From assembly GCF_900105655.1 (NCBI RefSeq), contig NZ_LT629787.1, positions 1,922,001 through 1,986,000 on the forward strand: DNA of 64,000 bases, written 5' to 3'. The position numbers were made by a program, and so were the translations under genes. This document shows positions 44,071 to 53,943 of the stretch, in pieces. Under the pieces are notes generated by a model. It was not told the DNA's origin. It worked only from the letters and a program-made list of their open reading frames with translations, and ran no database searches. The stretch comes from Halopseudomonas salegens (GTDB taxonomy: Bacteria; Pseudomonadota; Gammaproteobacteria; Pseudomonadales; Pseudomonadaceae). Position 1 is the stretch's first letter; each line of letters begins with the position of its first letter.

Positions 44071-45117
44071 ATGAGCGAAGCCACCCTGATTGACGTCTTG
44101 CCTGCGCACCGCTTCGACGAGGCCAAACTGGCCAGCTATCTCAAGGGCAAACTGCCGGATGTCGACAAAGGTATTCATATCACCCAGTTCCAGGGTGGCC
44201 AGTCCAACCCCACCTTCCTGCTGGAAATCGGCGAAAAACGCTATGTTCTGCGCAAGAAGCCACCGGGCAAACTGCTGCCCTCGGCACATATGGTCGAGCG
44301 CGAGTTTCAGGTGATCAACGCCCTCGGCGACACCGGCGTTCCGGTCCCCAAGGCGCAATTGCTGTGTGAAGACCCCGAGGTGATCGGCACCAATTTCTAC
44401 ATCATGGATCACGTAGAAGGCCGCGTGTATTCGCAGCCGTTGCTGCCCGATGTCAGCCCCGAACAGCGCATGCCGATTCATCAGTCCATGATCCAGACCA
44501 TGGCCAGGCTGCACAACGTCGACTGGAAAGCCGCCGGGCTGGAAGGTTATGGCAAGCCGGATGGCTATGTCGCTCGTCAGATCAAGCGCTGGAGCGGCCA
44601 GTTTGAAGCCAGCCGCACCGGGGACATGCCGTCGATGGACGCGCTGATGGCCTGGCTGCCCGAGAACGCCCCTCAGGATGACCACACCACCATTGCCCAC
44701 GGCGACTTCCGTATCGGCAACCTGATCCTGCATCCCGAACAGCCGGAAGTGGTCGCCATTCTCGACTGGGAACTGGCCACCCTCGGCCATCCGCTGTCGG
44801 ATCTGGCTTACTGCTGCCTGCCCTACCATCAGCCATCCAGTGTTGAAGGCATGCGCGGTATGCAGGGGCTGGATCTGAAAGCCTTGAATGTGCCGGAAGA
44901 GCAGCAGGTGCTCGACTGGTACTGCGAATACACCGGACGCAGCGACATTCCCGACTGGAACTTCTTCCTCGCCTTCTCCCTGTTCCGCCTGGCGGCCATT
45001 GTGCAAGGGGTTTACCACCGCGCCCTGCAAGGCAACGCCAGTAACGCCGATGCGCTGGACGTCGGCAAGCGTGCCAGCCTGCTGGCCGATATTGGCTGGG
45101 ACATCGCCCAACGCTAA
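44071..45117 (+). CDS. APH-fold kinase, putative hydroxyacyl-CoA kinase (LvaA/ACAD11-like)
   Basis: A 348-residue aminoglycoside-phosphotransferase-fold protein. The N-lobe has FQGGQSNPTFLLEIG and YVLRKKPPGKLLPSAHMVER with the ATP lysine. The catalytic loop is HGDFRIGNLILHPEQP and the metal motif is VVAILDWELATLGHPLSDLAY. This subfamily includes LvaA of Pseudomonas putida, which phosphorylates 4-hydroxyvaleryl-CoA, and the kinase domain of human ACAD10/11. The ATG at 44071 fits the family start. It follows a terminator and precedes a hairpin and a surE gene. Assignment as a lipid-acyl kinase and not an antibiotic-resistance enzyme is from family and context. Confidence 0.88.
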   Translation: MSEATLIDVLPAHRFDEAKLASYLKGKLPDVDKGIHITQFQGGQSNPTFLLEIGEKRYVLRKKPPGKLLPSAHMVEREFQVINALGDTGVPVPKAQLLCEDPEVIGTNFYIMDHVEGRVYSQPLLPDVSPEQRMPIHQSMIQTMARLHNVDWKAAGLEGYGKPDGYVARQIKRWSGQFEASRTGDMPSMDALMAWLPENAPQDDHTTIAHGDFRIGNLILHPEQPEVVAILDWELATLGHPLSDLAYCCLPYHQPSSVEGMRGMQGLDLKALNVPEEQQVLDWYCEYTGRSDIPDWNFFLAFSLFRLAAIVQGVYHRALQGNASNADALDVGKRASLLADIGWDIAQR

Positions 45118-45124
45118 CCTGTAG

Positions 45125-45151
45125 CAGGTGTCCGATAGCATCGGACACCTG
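45125..45151 (+). terminator. Hairpin between kinase and surE
   Basis: A perfect 12-base stem CAGGTGTCCGAT with ATCGGACACCTG over an AGC loop lies 7 bases after the kinase stop. The tail (TCTGACATT) is not a strong U-run. It may weaken readthrough into surE or protect the upstream mRNA. Confidence 0.55.
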
Positions 45152-45180
45152 TCTGACATTCCGCCGGAAACGAGCAAACC

Positions 45181-46014
45181 ATGAGCAAACCGATCAAACG
45201 CGTCCTGTTGACCAATGACGACGGCTGGCGTGGCCCCAGTCTCAAGGTGATGGAAGAGATCGCCGAGCAGATTGCCGAAGAAGTCTGGGTGGTGTCGCCC
45301 GACCTGGACCAGAGCGGCGTCTCCATGTCGATCTCGCTGCATCAGCCGCTGCGTGTGCATCATTTCGACGAGCGTCGCTTCAGTGTCAGTGGCACACCGA
45401 GTGATTGCGTGCTGCTCGGCGTCAGCGAGCTGATGCCGGAAGCCCCTGACCTGATTCTCTCCGGGGTCAACAATGGCGCCAATATCAGTGACTCTGTCGC
45501 CTATTCCGGCACCATCGGTGGCGCCCTCACCGGCACCTTGCTGAATATTCCCTCGATTGCCCTGTCCCAGGCCTATCACAAGGGCCTGCCGGTGCATTGG
45601 GAAACCGCCCGTGAGTATGGCGCCGGCGTGATCCGTGAGCTGCTGAAAAAGGGCTGGCCGGCTGACTGTGCAATGAATATCAACTTCCCCGCGCGACCGC
45701 CGGAAAAAGTCACCGGTGTTGCTGTTTGCCGCGCCCGCGCCGGCAGCATCGGTGGCATCAATATCGAAAGCCGTCGCGATACCCGCGACGTGCCTTACTA
45801 CTGGCTCGGCTTCCAGCGCCAAACCGAAAAGGTCACCGGCCTGGATACCGACGTGGGTGCCCTGCGTGCCGGACGTATCAGCATTTCACCGCTGCGTTTC
45901 GAGCGTGATATTGCCAGTTGGCAGATCGACAGTCAGACCCTGGCGAAAAACCTCGGCATTGCCGACCCCGAGTCAGATGATGGCCACACTGACGAAGTAA
46001 GCATTGATCACTGA
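45181..46014 (+). CDS. SurE-family phosphatase paralogue
   Basis: A 277-residue SurE-type metal-dependent phosphatase. The metal site is VLLTNDDGWRGPS with Asn-Asp-Asp, VVSPDLDQSGVSMS and LSGVNNGANISDSVAYSGT follow, and GTPSDCVLLG is a family landmark. Housekeeping SurE is a 5'/3'-nucleotidase of about 250 residues encoded beside pcm, nlpD or rpoS. This one is longer and lies among acyl-CoA genes, so it is probably a paralogue with its own substrate. Acting on phosphorylated acyl intermediates from the neighbouring kinase is a testable idea only. It is 21 bases upstream of SDR 2 with a good ribosome site between (AAGGAG). Confidence 0.87.
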   Translation: MSKPIKRVLLTNDDGWRGPSLKVMEEIAEQIAEEVWVVSPDLDQSGVSMSISLHQPLRVHHFDERRFSVSGTPSDCVLLGVSELMPEAPDLILSGVNNGANISDSVAYSGTIGGALTGTLLNIPSIALSQAYHKGLPVHWETAREYGAGVIRELLKKGWPADCAMNINFPARPPEKVTGVAVCRARAGSIGGINIESRRDTRDVPYYWLGFQRQTEKVTGLDTDVGALRAGRISISPLRFERDIASWQIDSQTLAKNLGIADPESDDGHTDEVSIDH

Positions 46015-46035
46015 CACGCCTTTCAAGGAGCCTGT

Positions 46036-46824
46036 ATGCAACGTTTCGAGAACAAGATTGCCCTGATTACCGGGGCAGGCAGCGGTATCGGCCGCGCCAC
46101 GGCCAAACGCCTGGCCGCCGAAGGTGCCCGCCTGATGCTGGTCGACCTGAATGAAGAAGGTCTGGCGCAAACGGTCGCTGACCTGCCCGCCGGCAGTGAA
46201 GCCCTGACCCGCGCCATGAACGTTGCCGAAGAGGCGGCAGTGGAGCAATGTGTCGCCGATACCATCGCCCACTACGGTCAGTTGGATGTGCTGTGCAACA
46301 ACGCCGGGGTAGCCGGTGGCGATTACAGTACCGCGCAGGAACAGAGTCTGGACATCTGGCAGAAGATTATCAGCGTCAACCTGTATGGCGTCATGCTGTT
46401 CACCAAATACGCTTCGCGGCAGATGGAAAAACAGGGCCAGGGCGCCATCGTCAATACCGCCTCGGTTGCCGGTATTCGTTCCGGTGCCGGCGGCAACGCC
46501 TACAGCGCCTCCAAGGCCGGGGTGATCAACTTCACCATGACCAGCGCCTGTGATCTTGGCGGCCTGGGGATTCGCGTCAATGCCGTGTGCCCGGGGCTGG
46601 TAGAGACCGGCATGACCAAGCCGGTGTTCGACTACGCCCGCTCCAACAACAAGGAACAGAAGCTCGGCGCCCGCTGCGAACTGCGTCGCTATGGACGCCC
46701 TGATGAAATTGCCGGGGCCATCGCCTTCCTTGCCAGTGATGATGCAAGCTATGTCACCGGTCAGGCCCTGGCGGTAGATGGGGGCAATACCGCTTCGCTG
46801 AATTTACCGGGCATGAAGGTATAA
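46036..46824 (+). CDS. SDR-family oxidoreductase 2
   Basis: A 262-residue short-chain dehydrogenase. Cofactor motif ITGAGSGIGRATAKRLA, NAG motif LCNNAGVAGG, catalytic Ser in TASVAGIR and Tyr/Lys in NAYSASKAGVIN. The Asp in LMLVDLNEEG favours NAD(H). The C-terminus SYVTGQALAVDGGNTA is standard. It is the last gene of the surE-SDR pair, with AAGGAG before its start. Its reaction is not determined, but a 3-hydroxyacyl-CoA or hydroxy/keto step in the local lipid pathway is plausible. A GC-rich hairpin without U-run follows. Confidence 0.9.
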   Translation: MQRFENKIALITGAGSGIGRATAKRLAAEGARLMLVDLNEEGLAQTVADLPAGSEALTRAMNVAEEAAVEQCVADTIAHYGQLDVLCNNAGVAGGDYSTAQEQSLDIWQKIISVNLYGVMLFTKYASRQMEKQGQGAIVNTASVAGIRSGAGGNAYSASKAGVINFTMTSACDLGGLGIRVNAVCPGLVETGMTKPVFDYARSNNKEQKLGARCELRRYGRPDEIAGAIAFLASDDASYVTGQALAVDGGNTASLNLPGMKV

Positions 46825-46836
46825 CTGCAACCGACT

Positions 46837-46870
46837 CTGCCCGCCGGGGCCCTGGAGGCCCGGCGGGCAG
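46837..46870. terminator. GC-rich hairpin between SDR 2 and fadH
   Basis: A 12-base GC-rich stem (46837-46848 with 46859-46870) separates the two convergent genes. No U-run is present on either side, so termination here would need help. Confidence 0.45.
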
Positions 46871-46903
46871 CCGGCTTGTCACTCGCAGCACAAGCCAGCT
46901 GAC

Positions 46904-48961
<2,058 letters not shown>

Positions 48962-49110
48962 TCAAATGCCGGCCTTGTTGTGGCCGATCGAGTCAGTGCT
49001 GAGACAATAGGCCGACTGCGGCACGTGAACAATCACCCTGAATAACATTTTTATAACTTCAGCTAACAATGCAGTAGACTTGCGTTACCAATAATGTCGA
49101 GGGGTGTGCC

Positions 49111-50127
49111 ATGAAGCTGGGGGATCTGTCGGTAGGCTATCTGATCAGCCTGCGCCTGGCGCTGGAAGACAGCGGGCAGGACCCGTGGCCGCTGTTTCAG
49201 CGCTATCGCATTACCCCGGATATGCTTGCCGAGCCACAGGCCAGAATCAGTATTCCGCGCTTTATGCGCCTGGGCAATGCAGCCATTCGCCTGACCGGTA
49301 ACCCGGCGCTGGGTTTGCGCATGGGGCAACTCAGCCAGCCCAGCCATCTGGGCCTGGCCGGTATGGCCGCGCAATGCGCGCCCACGCTGCGGCAGGCCCT
49401 GGAAACACTGACGCGGTTCGAGCGCCTGTCGAGCCAGAACTACCGCGGGCACTCTACCTTTGCGGCACCGGCGCACCGCTTCTATTCAATCAGCCCCTAT
49501 AACGCCTTCAACTTTTTTGTGGTCGATTCGGCGCTGTCTTCACGCGCTCACCTGGCCTGGCAATTGACTGGGGCGCAGGCGCGTCTGCGGGAAGTCCACG
49601 TCGAGTTTGCTCCGCCGCCCTATGCTGACGACTACGAAGCCTTGTTCGGCTGCCCTGTGCATTTTGAGCAGGCAGAGAATCAACTGATCTGGGACAGCGC
49701 CAGCCTGGAGTTGCCGCTGGTGCAAAGTGCGGCCACCACTCATGCCCACCTGATTCAGCTCTGTGAACAGCAGCTGGCCGAGCAGATGCGTCATCGCCGC
49801 TTGCGGGAAAAGGTCGAAGAACTGATTTCTGCCCGCCTGCACCGCACGCTACCCACGCTTGAGCAAGTCGCGGCACAACTCGGCACGGCCCCCTGGACCT
49901 TGCGTCGGCGCTTGCTGCAGGAAGACCAGATCCGCTTTCAGGATATTATCGATCAGACCCGGCGGGATCTGGCAGTGAGTTACATACGTGATACCGAGCT
50001 GGCACTGGGTGAAATCGCCTTTCTGCTCGGCTTCTCATCCCCTGCCGCCTTTCAGCGTGCCTTCCGCCGCTGGACGGGGCAGCCACCGGGGCAGTTTCGG
50101 CGCAGTGAACTGCGGGCCGATCCATGA
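49111..50127 (+). CDS. AraC-family regulator 3
   Basis: A 338-residue transcription factor with an arabinose-binding-type N-terminal domain (about 20-215) and C-terminal double HTH ending LGEIAFLLGFSSPAAFQRAFRRWTGQPPGQFR. It lies divergently from fadH with about 170 bases between, so it is the natural candidate to control fadH and perhaps the lipid cluster upstream. It is distinct from regulators 1 and 2 near 28 and 33 kb. The effector is unknown, although a fatty acid or hydroxy acid would fit the context. Confidence 0.9.
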   Translation: MKLGDLSVGYLISLRLALEDSGQDPWPLFQRYRITPDMLAEPQARISIPRFMRLGNAAIRLTGNPALGLRMGQLSQPSHLGLAGMAAQCAPTLRQALETLTRFERLSSQNYRGHSTFAAPAHRFYSISPYNAFNFFVVDSALSSRAHLAWQLTGAQARLREVHVEFAPPPYADDYEALFGCPVHFEQAENQLIWDSASLELPLVQSAATTHAHLIQLCEQQLAEQMRHRRLREKVEELISARLHRTLPTLEQVAAQLGTAPWTLRRRLLQEDQIRFQDIIDQTRRDLAVSYIRDTELALGEIAFLLGFSSPAAFQRAFRRWTGQPPGQFRRSELRADP

Positions 50128-50142
50128 GCAATTGGCAGGCAT

Positions 50143-50177
50143 AAAAAAACGCCGAAGGATTCACATCTCTTCGGCGT
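50143..50177 (-). terminator. Intrinsic terminator overlapping the 25-codon frame
   Basis: On the minus strand a 9-base stem (50169-50177 with 50149-50157) is followed by seven T residues. The 5' arm includes the last codons of the small frame at 50161-50238, so termination and its translation could affect each other. Confidence 0.85.
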
Positions 50178-50238
50178 CATCAACATCATCCCCATCACGG
50201 GATCGCTGCTCGAGCAGCTCTTCTACATAGTCATTCAT
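50161..50238 (-). CDS. Putative 25-residue acidic small protein
   Basis: A short reading frame with product MNDYVEELLEQRSRD, then GDDVDDAEEM, so 11 of 25 residues are Asp or Glu. A good ribosome site (AGGAGA, 6-7 bases before the ATG) and an intrinsic terminator that overlaps its last codons make a complete transcription unit of its own. It lies 231 bases downstream of the nitrate-transporter ATPase gene on the same strand. A hairpin TGAACC...GGTTCA (50266-50282) lies just upstream. I do not recognise a family. It could instead be an sRNA or a transcript end. Reality moderate. Confidence 0.5.
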   Translation of the reverse strand: MNDYVEELLEQRSRDGDDVDDAEEM

Positions 50239-50469
50239 CGGTCATCTCCTGTCTGACTGGTGCACTGAACCTCCGTGGTTCACAGCCTGTTTAACATACT
50301 GCTGATGACAGTCAGATGACCGTAAGGCGCTATAGTTCCCCCATGTTAGCCATGCCACAGCTGAGAGTGCCAACCCCCTGCCATGCTGCGGCCCCCCGGC
50401 CAACCTGTCGCAGCAGCGGTCCCACGGGAAAAGTCCGCTGTGCCTTCCGACAGGGTTTTCTCTGGCGCC

Positions 50470-51273
50470 TCAGGCGGCGCTCTTCTCTACCTTGCGCTGT
50501 TTTTCATACAGGAAGCGCAAGACTGCCTGGCGATACCGGTTGTAGGTCGGGTCATCGGCCAGGGCAATGCGGTCACGCGGACGCGGCAGGTCGATATCCA
50601 GCACTTCGCCGATAGTGGCTGCCGGTCCGTTGGTCATCATCACGATGCGGTCTGACAGCAGCACGGCTTCGTCCACATCATGGGTGATCATCATCACGGT
50701 ATTTTTCAGCTCGTTCTGGATACGCATGACCTCATCCTGCAGGTGAGCACGGGTCAAGGCATCCAGCGCGCCAAAGGGCTCATCCAGCAACAGCACCTTG
50801 GGCTGCATGGACAGCGCGCGGGCAATGCCGACACGCTGCTTCATGCCACCGGAAATTTCATCCGGACGCTGGTGCAGTGCATGGGTCATGTTGACCAGAT
50901 TGAGGTTGTAACGCACCCACTCATCCCGCTCGGCCTTGCCCATGCTGCTGCCAAAGACCTTGTTGACGGCAATGGCGACATTCTCGTACACCGTGAGCCA
51001 GGGCAGCAGTGAATGGTTCTGGAACACCATGCTGCGCTCCGGGCCAGGGCCTTTGACTTCCTTGCCATCCAGAATCACTACGCCGTCACTGGCATCCAGC
51101 AGACCGGCGACGATGTTCAGTACGGTCGATTTGCCGCAACCGGAGTGGCCAATAATCGAGATGTATTCGCCGCGCTCGATCTTCAGATTGATGTCACGCA
51201 GTACATCATTGCTGGTTTTACCGGTGTTGAAACGCTTGTTGACCTGTTCAATGGTCAGATAGCTGTTACTCAT
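50470..51273 (-). CDS. Nitrate/bicarbonate-type ABC transporter ATPase (NrtD/CmpD-like)
   Basis: A 267-residue ABC ATPase. Walker A is IGHSGCGKSTVLN, the Q-loop is MVFQNHSLLPWLTVYENV, the signature is EISGGMKQRVGIARAL and Walker B is KVLLLDEPFGALDALT. The H-loop lies in MITHDVDEAVLL. Sequence style and context match the nitrate/sulfonate/taurine importer group, and the operon with an NrtA-type binding protein points to nitrate or a related oxyanion. It drives the permease at 51285. It starts 11 bases after the permease stop. The operon leader has a terminator controlled by the adjacent NIT-ANTAR gene. Confidence 0.9.
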   Translation of the reverse strand: MSNSYLTIEQVNKRFNTGKTSNDVLRDINLKIERGEYISIIGHSGCGKSTVLNIVAGLLDASDGVVILDGKEVKGPGPERSMVFQNHSLLPWLTVYENVAIAVNKVFGSSMGKAERDEWVRYNLNLVNMTHALHQRPDEISGGMKQRVGIARALSMQPKVLLLDEPFGALDALTRAHLQDEVMRIQNELKNTVMMITHDVDEAVLLSDRIVMMTNGPAATIGEVLDIDLPRPRDRIALADDPTYNRYRQAVLRFLYEKQRKVEKSAA

Positions 51274-51284
51274 GATAATTCTCC

Positions 51285-52163
51285 TCAGGCGCCAGAGGTG
51301 CCACGGGTAACCAGTCGACCGATCAGGGCGACCAGACGGTCAAGGGCGAAGCCGACGATGCCGACATAGATCAGGGCCAGTACGATGTCGCTGATCAGCG
51401 ACGCGTTCCAGGCATCCCAGATAAAGAAGCCGATACCAACGCCACCTACCAGCATCTCGGCGGCAACAATCGCCAACCAGGACAGGCCGATACCAATGCG
51501 CAGGCCCGAGAAAATATAGGGCGCAGCCGCTGGCAGCATGATCTTGGCGAAGTACTCGGCACCGTTCAGGCGCAGTACCCGGGCAACATTGCGGTAGTCC
51601 TCAGGGATATTGCGCACCCCCACCGAGGTATTGATGATGACCGGCCAGATCGCGGTAATGAAAATCACGAATATGGCTGACGGGTTGCTGTCCTGAAAAC
51701 CAGCCAGTGACAGCGGCAACCAGGCCAGCGGTGGCACGGTACGCAGGACCTGAAACAGCGGGTCCAGTCCGCGCATGGCCCAGGTCGATTGCCCGACCAG
51801 CACACCCAGGGCAACACCGACAATCGCCGCCAGGGTATAACCGTAGGCTACCCGCTCCAGGCTGGCGAGAATCTGCCAGGCCATGCCCACATCGTTACCG
51901 CCGTGGTTATAGAAGGGATTGACGATCAGTTCCCAGGTATCCGAGACCACCTGGCTGGGCGCCGGCAATGAACTGTCCGGAGCGGCGCAGAGCATCTCCC
52001 AGAGCAGCAAACAACCAGCAATCACCAGCACTGGCGGTAACGCCCGGTGCAACAGGAACTGACTGACATTGACCAGCCAGACCGGCATGCTGCGTTCCAC
52101 AGCGGCCGTATCAGCAACCGGCTCGACGCTATTAATGGTTTCAATACTTGCTTTGGCATTCAT
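51285..52163 (-). CDS. Nitrate-type ABC transporter permease (NrtB-like)
   Basis: A 292-residue integral-membrane permease with about six helices. The EAA-type coupling loop is near residues 190-225 (NIPEDYRNVARVLRLNGAEY, then FAKIMLPAAAPYIFSGLRIG). The N-terminal 30 residues are cytoplasmic. It should form a homodimer in the inner membrane with the ATPase gene product. It lies between the binding-protein gene (23 bases) and the ATPase gene (11 bases). The NrtB/CmpB/SsuC family includes importers of nitrate, bicarbonate and sulfonates. Only the neighbours indicate nitrate. Confidence 0.9.
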   Translation of the reverse strand: MNAKASIETINSVEPVADTAAVERSMPVWLVNVSQFLLHRALPPVLVIAGCLLLWEMLCAAPDSSLPAPSQVVSDTWELIVNPFYNHGGNDVGMAWQILASLERVAYGYTLAAIVGVALGVLVGQSTWAMRGLDPLFQVLRTVPPLAWLPLSLAGFQDSNPSAIFVIFITAIWPVIINTSVGVRNIPEDYRNVARVLRLNGAEYFAKIMLPAAAPYIFSGLRIGIGLSWLAIVAAEMLVGGVGIGFFIWDAWNASLISDIVLALIYVGIVGFALDRLVALIGRLVTRGTSGA

Positions 52164-52186
52164 CAGGCTATCCTCCTGCCAGGGCC

Positions 52187-53518
52187 TCAGGCCGTGGCTT
52201 TGATCTCAAGGCTGTCGAGGTAGGCTTTGGGGTTTTCCGGATCAAACACCTTGCCGTCGAAGAAGGTTTCCTTGCCGCGCGAGGTGCTTTCCGGAACAAG
52301 CTCGCTGCCCAGACCCAGATCGGCGGCGGCAGCGCGCCAGATATCCTCGCGATTGACCTGCTCGACCAGCCCCTGGGTATCGAAATTCATGGGCAGATAA
52401 CCCCAGCGCTGGTTTTCGGTCAGAAACCAGAGGTCATGGCTCTTGAACGGGTAAGAGGCGTGGTCCTTCCAGTAACGCATCTTGTGCGGGCTGTTTTCGA
52501 CCACCTTGCCGGTGCCGTAATCGAAGGTGCCGCGCATGCGCGCGATGATGTCGTCGAACGGGGCATTGATCCAGCGGCGACGCGAGCAGATGGTGGCAAC
52601 CTCCTCAACATTGGCCGGATCCTCGCAGAACATTTGCGCTTCCATAACCGCCTTGAGCAAGGCGCGTGTTGCATTCGGATTCTGTTCAACCCAGTCAGCG
52701 CGCATGCCCAGGGCTTTTTCCGGGTGCTTGTCCCACAGCTCACCCGTGGTATTGGCGGTATAGCCAATGCCCTGACTGATCAATTGCTCGTTCCAGGGTT
52801 CACAGACACAGAAGGTGTCCATGCTGCCGACGCGCATATTGGCGACCATCTGTGCCGGCGGCACCACGATAGTGGCGATATCCCGGTTCGGGTCGATGCC
52901 ACCCGCCGCCATCCAGTAGCGAATCCACAGATCATGGGTGCCGCCGGGAAAGGTCATTGCAGCGCGTACTTCATCACCCCCTGCTCGCTTGGCTGCCAGC
53001 GCAGCCTTGAAGGGGGTACTGTCGACCCCCAGCTTGAGATCGGCGTATTCACGGCCGACCGAAATGCACTGCCCCGCCAGGTTGAGCCGGGCCAGAATCA
53101 CCATGGGTACCTTGACGTTGTTCGCAGTCATGGCCCCGGATGAAATCAGGTAGGGCATGGGGGTAAGGATATGCGCGCCATCAATGCCGTTGCGCTCGGA
53201 GCCGAGAACCAGGTTATCGCGTGTGGTGCCCCAGGAGGATTGCTTGAGCACTTCCACATCCGGCATGCCGTATTTGGCAAACATCCCCTTTTCCAGCGCG
53301 ACAAACAGTGGCGCCGCATCGGTCAGAGCAATAAAGCCCAGCTTTGCCTTGGTGGTTTCCGGTGCATCCGAACCCGCCGCCCAAGCCGCGGTACGCAAGC
53401 CGGGAATCCCGCCACCCAAGAGCGCAGCACCCCCTGCTGCGGCAACTGAGTACTTCAGAAAATCACGACGTTTAATCGTATTTTCACTGATTTTTGCCGA
53501 ATACTCTTTGCTCTTGTC
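52187..53518 (-). CDS. Nitrate-type ABC transporter binding protein (NrtA-like, Tat signal)
   Basis: A 443-residue substrate-binding protein of the NrtA/CmpA family. The N-terminus carries a twin-arginine signal (KRRDFLKYSVAAAGGAALLG), so it is exported folded. The mature part starts near KLGFIALTDAAPLFVALEKG, with SSWGTTRDNLVLG and GSMDTFCVCEPWNEQLI as later family features. It binds nitrate or nitrite in relatives. I start at 53518 (AAGGGG upstream). A longer frame from 53578 would begin inside the terminator hairpin and is rejected. First gene of the transporter operon, preceded by the regulated leader. Confidence 0.92.
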   Translation of the reverse strand, partial: DKSKEYSAKISENTIKRRDFLKYSVAAAGGAALLGGGIPGLRTAAWAAGSDAPETTKAKLGFIALTDAAPLFVALEKGMFAKYGMPDVEVLKQSSWGTTRDNLVLGSERNGIDGAHILTPMPYLISSGAMTANNVKVPMVILARLNLAGQCISVGREYADLKLGVDSTPFKAALAAKRAGGDEVRAAMTFPGGTHDLWIRYWMAAGGIDPNRDIATIVVPPAQMVANMRVGSMDTFCVCEPWNEQLISQGIGYTANTTGELWDKHPEKALGMRADWVEQNPNATRALLKAVMEAQMFCEDPANVEEVATICSRRRWINAPFDDIIARMRGTFDYGTGKVVENSPHKMRYWKDHASYPFKSHDLWFLTENQRWGYLPMNFDTQGLVEQVNREDIWRAAAADLGLGSELVPESTSRGKETFFDGKVFDPENPKAYLDSLEIKATA

Positions 53519-53544
53519 CATCAGTGCACCCCTTGCAAATACGC

Positions 53545-53601
53545 AAAAAAAAACGGCGTGCACTCCGGTCTCGAGCAAATCGAGGTGGAGTGGACGCCGT
53601 T
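53545..53601 (-). terminator. Leader terminator before the NrtA-like gene
   Basis: On the minus strand, AACGGCGT and CACTCC pair with GGAGTG and ACGCCGTT (one G-G/C-C mismatch between them), with an inner stem CTCGA-TTTGC-TCGAG and a nine-T tail. It lies 27 bases before the NrtA-like start, so it should stop transcription before the transporter unless antitermination occurs. Confidence 0.9.
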
Positions 53602-53646
53602 GTCCAAAATCAATGTGTAGCCTTACTGCTGGCCTGAGTATCGCAA

Positions 53647-53662
53647 TGCAGAGCTTGTGCCA
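53647..53662 (-). promoter_or_regulatory. Candidate sigma-54 promoter of the nitrate operon
   Basis: On the minus strand TGGCACAAGCTCTGCA matches the sigma-54 consensus TGGCAC-N5-TTGCA at all but one base. GG and GC are separated by ten bases as required. The predicted start, near 53636, would give a leader of about 118 bases containing the terminator. Confidence 0.65.
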
Positions 53663-53943
53663 ACTTGCCTGAACAGGACTGATTTCAGTCTGGGCATGCT
53701 CTCCATCCAGCCAATGGATGCACTCACATGCCTTTCCGAGAAGCAGGAATATTCCATTTGAATACAGCCACTTGCTCGAATAACCTGATAAACCTGAAGA
53801 CCATGGGCATCAAGAGCTCGGGTATTCCGCTTGTGGTTCGATGTTATGACCCTTGAGCCGATAGCAGGAGAAGCAGACCCACGGATAAAGTGCACAGTTA
53901 AAGCGCAACTCAATAGGGACTTGCGCAGTGCCAGTGCATGCAA

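Larger units (their letters stand above)
53519..53943 (-). promoter_or_regulatory. Regulated leader of the nitrate transporter operon
   Basis: A gap of 425 bases with no convincing gene. In minus-strand order it holds a hairpin with loop TTGGC (53704-53720), a candidate sigma-54 promoter (53647-53662), and a long terminator hairpin (53545-53601) ahead of the NrtA-like start. The design matches NasR-type leader control: transcription starts at the sigma-54 promoter and terminates unless an ANTAR protein binds the leader. This is inference from layout plus family knowledge. Confidence 0.65.

Noticed and set aside
44071..45117. Aminoglycoside resistance gene
   Set aside because: The fold is the same, but the N-lobe sequence and the adjacent acyl-CoA dehydrogenase place it with acyl-CoA kinases.
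44011..45822. A 603-codon minus-strand frame
   Set aside because: It spans the complements of the kinase and surE genes, both with clear motifs on the plus strand.
53623..53943. A 106-codon minus-strand frame in the nitrate leader
   Set aside because: No recognisable domain, odd composition, and it overlaps the candidate sigma-54 promoter and leader hairpins.
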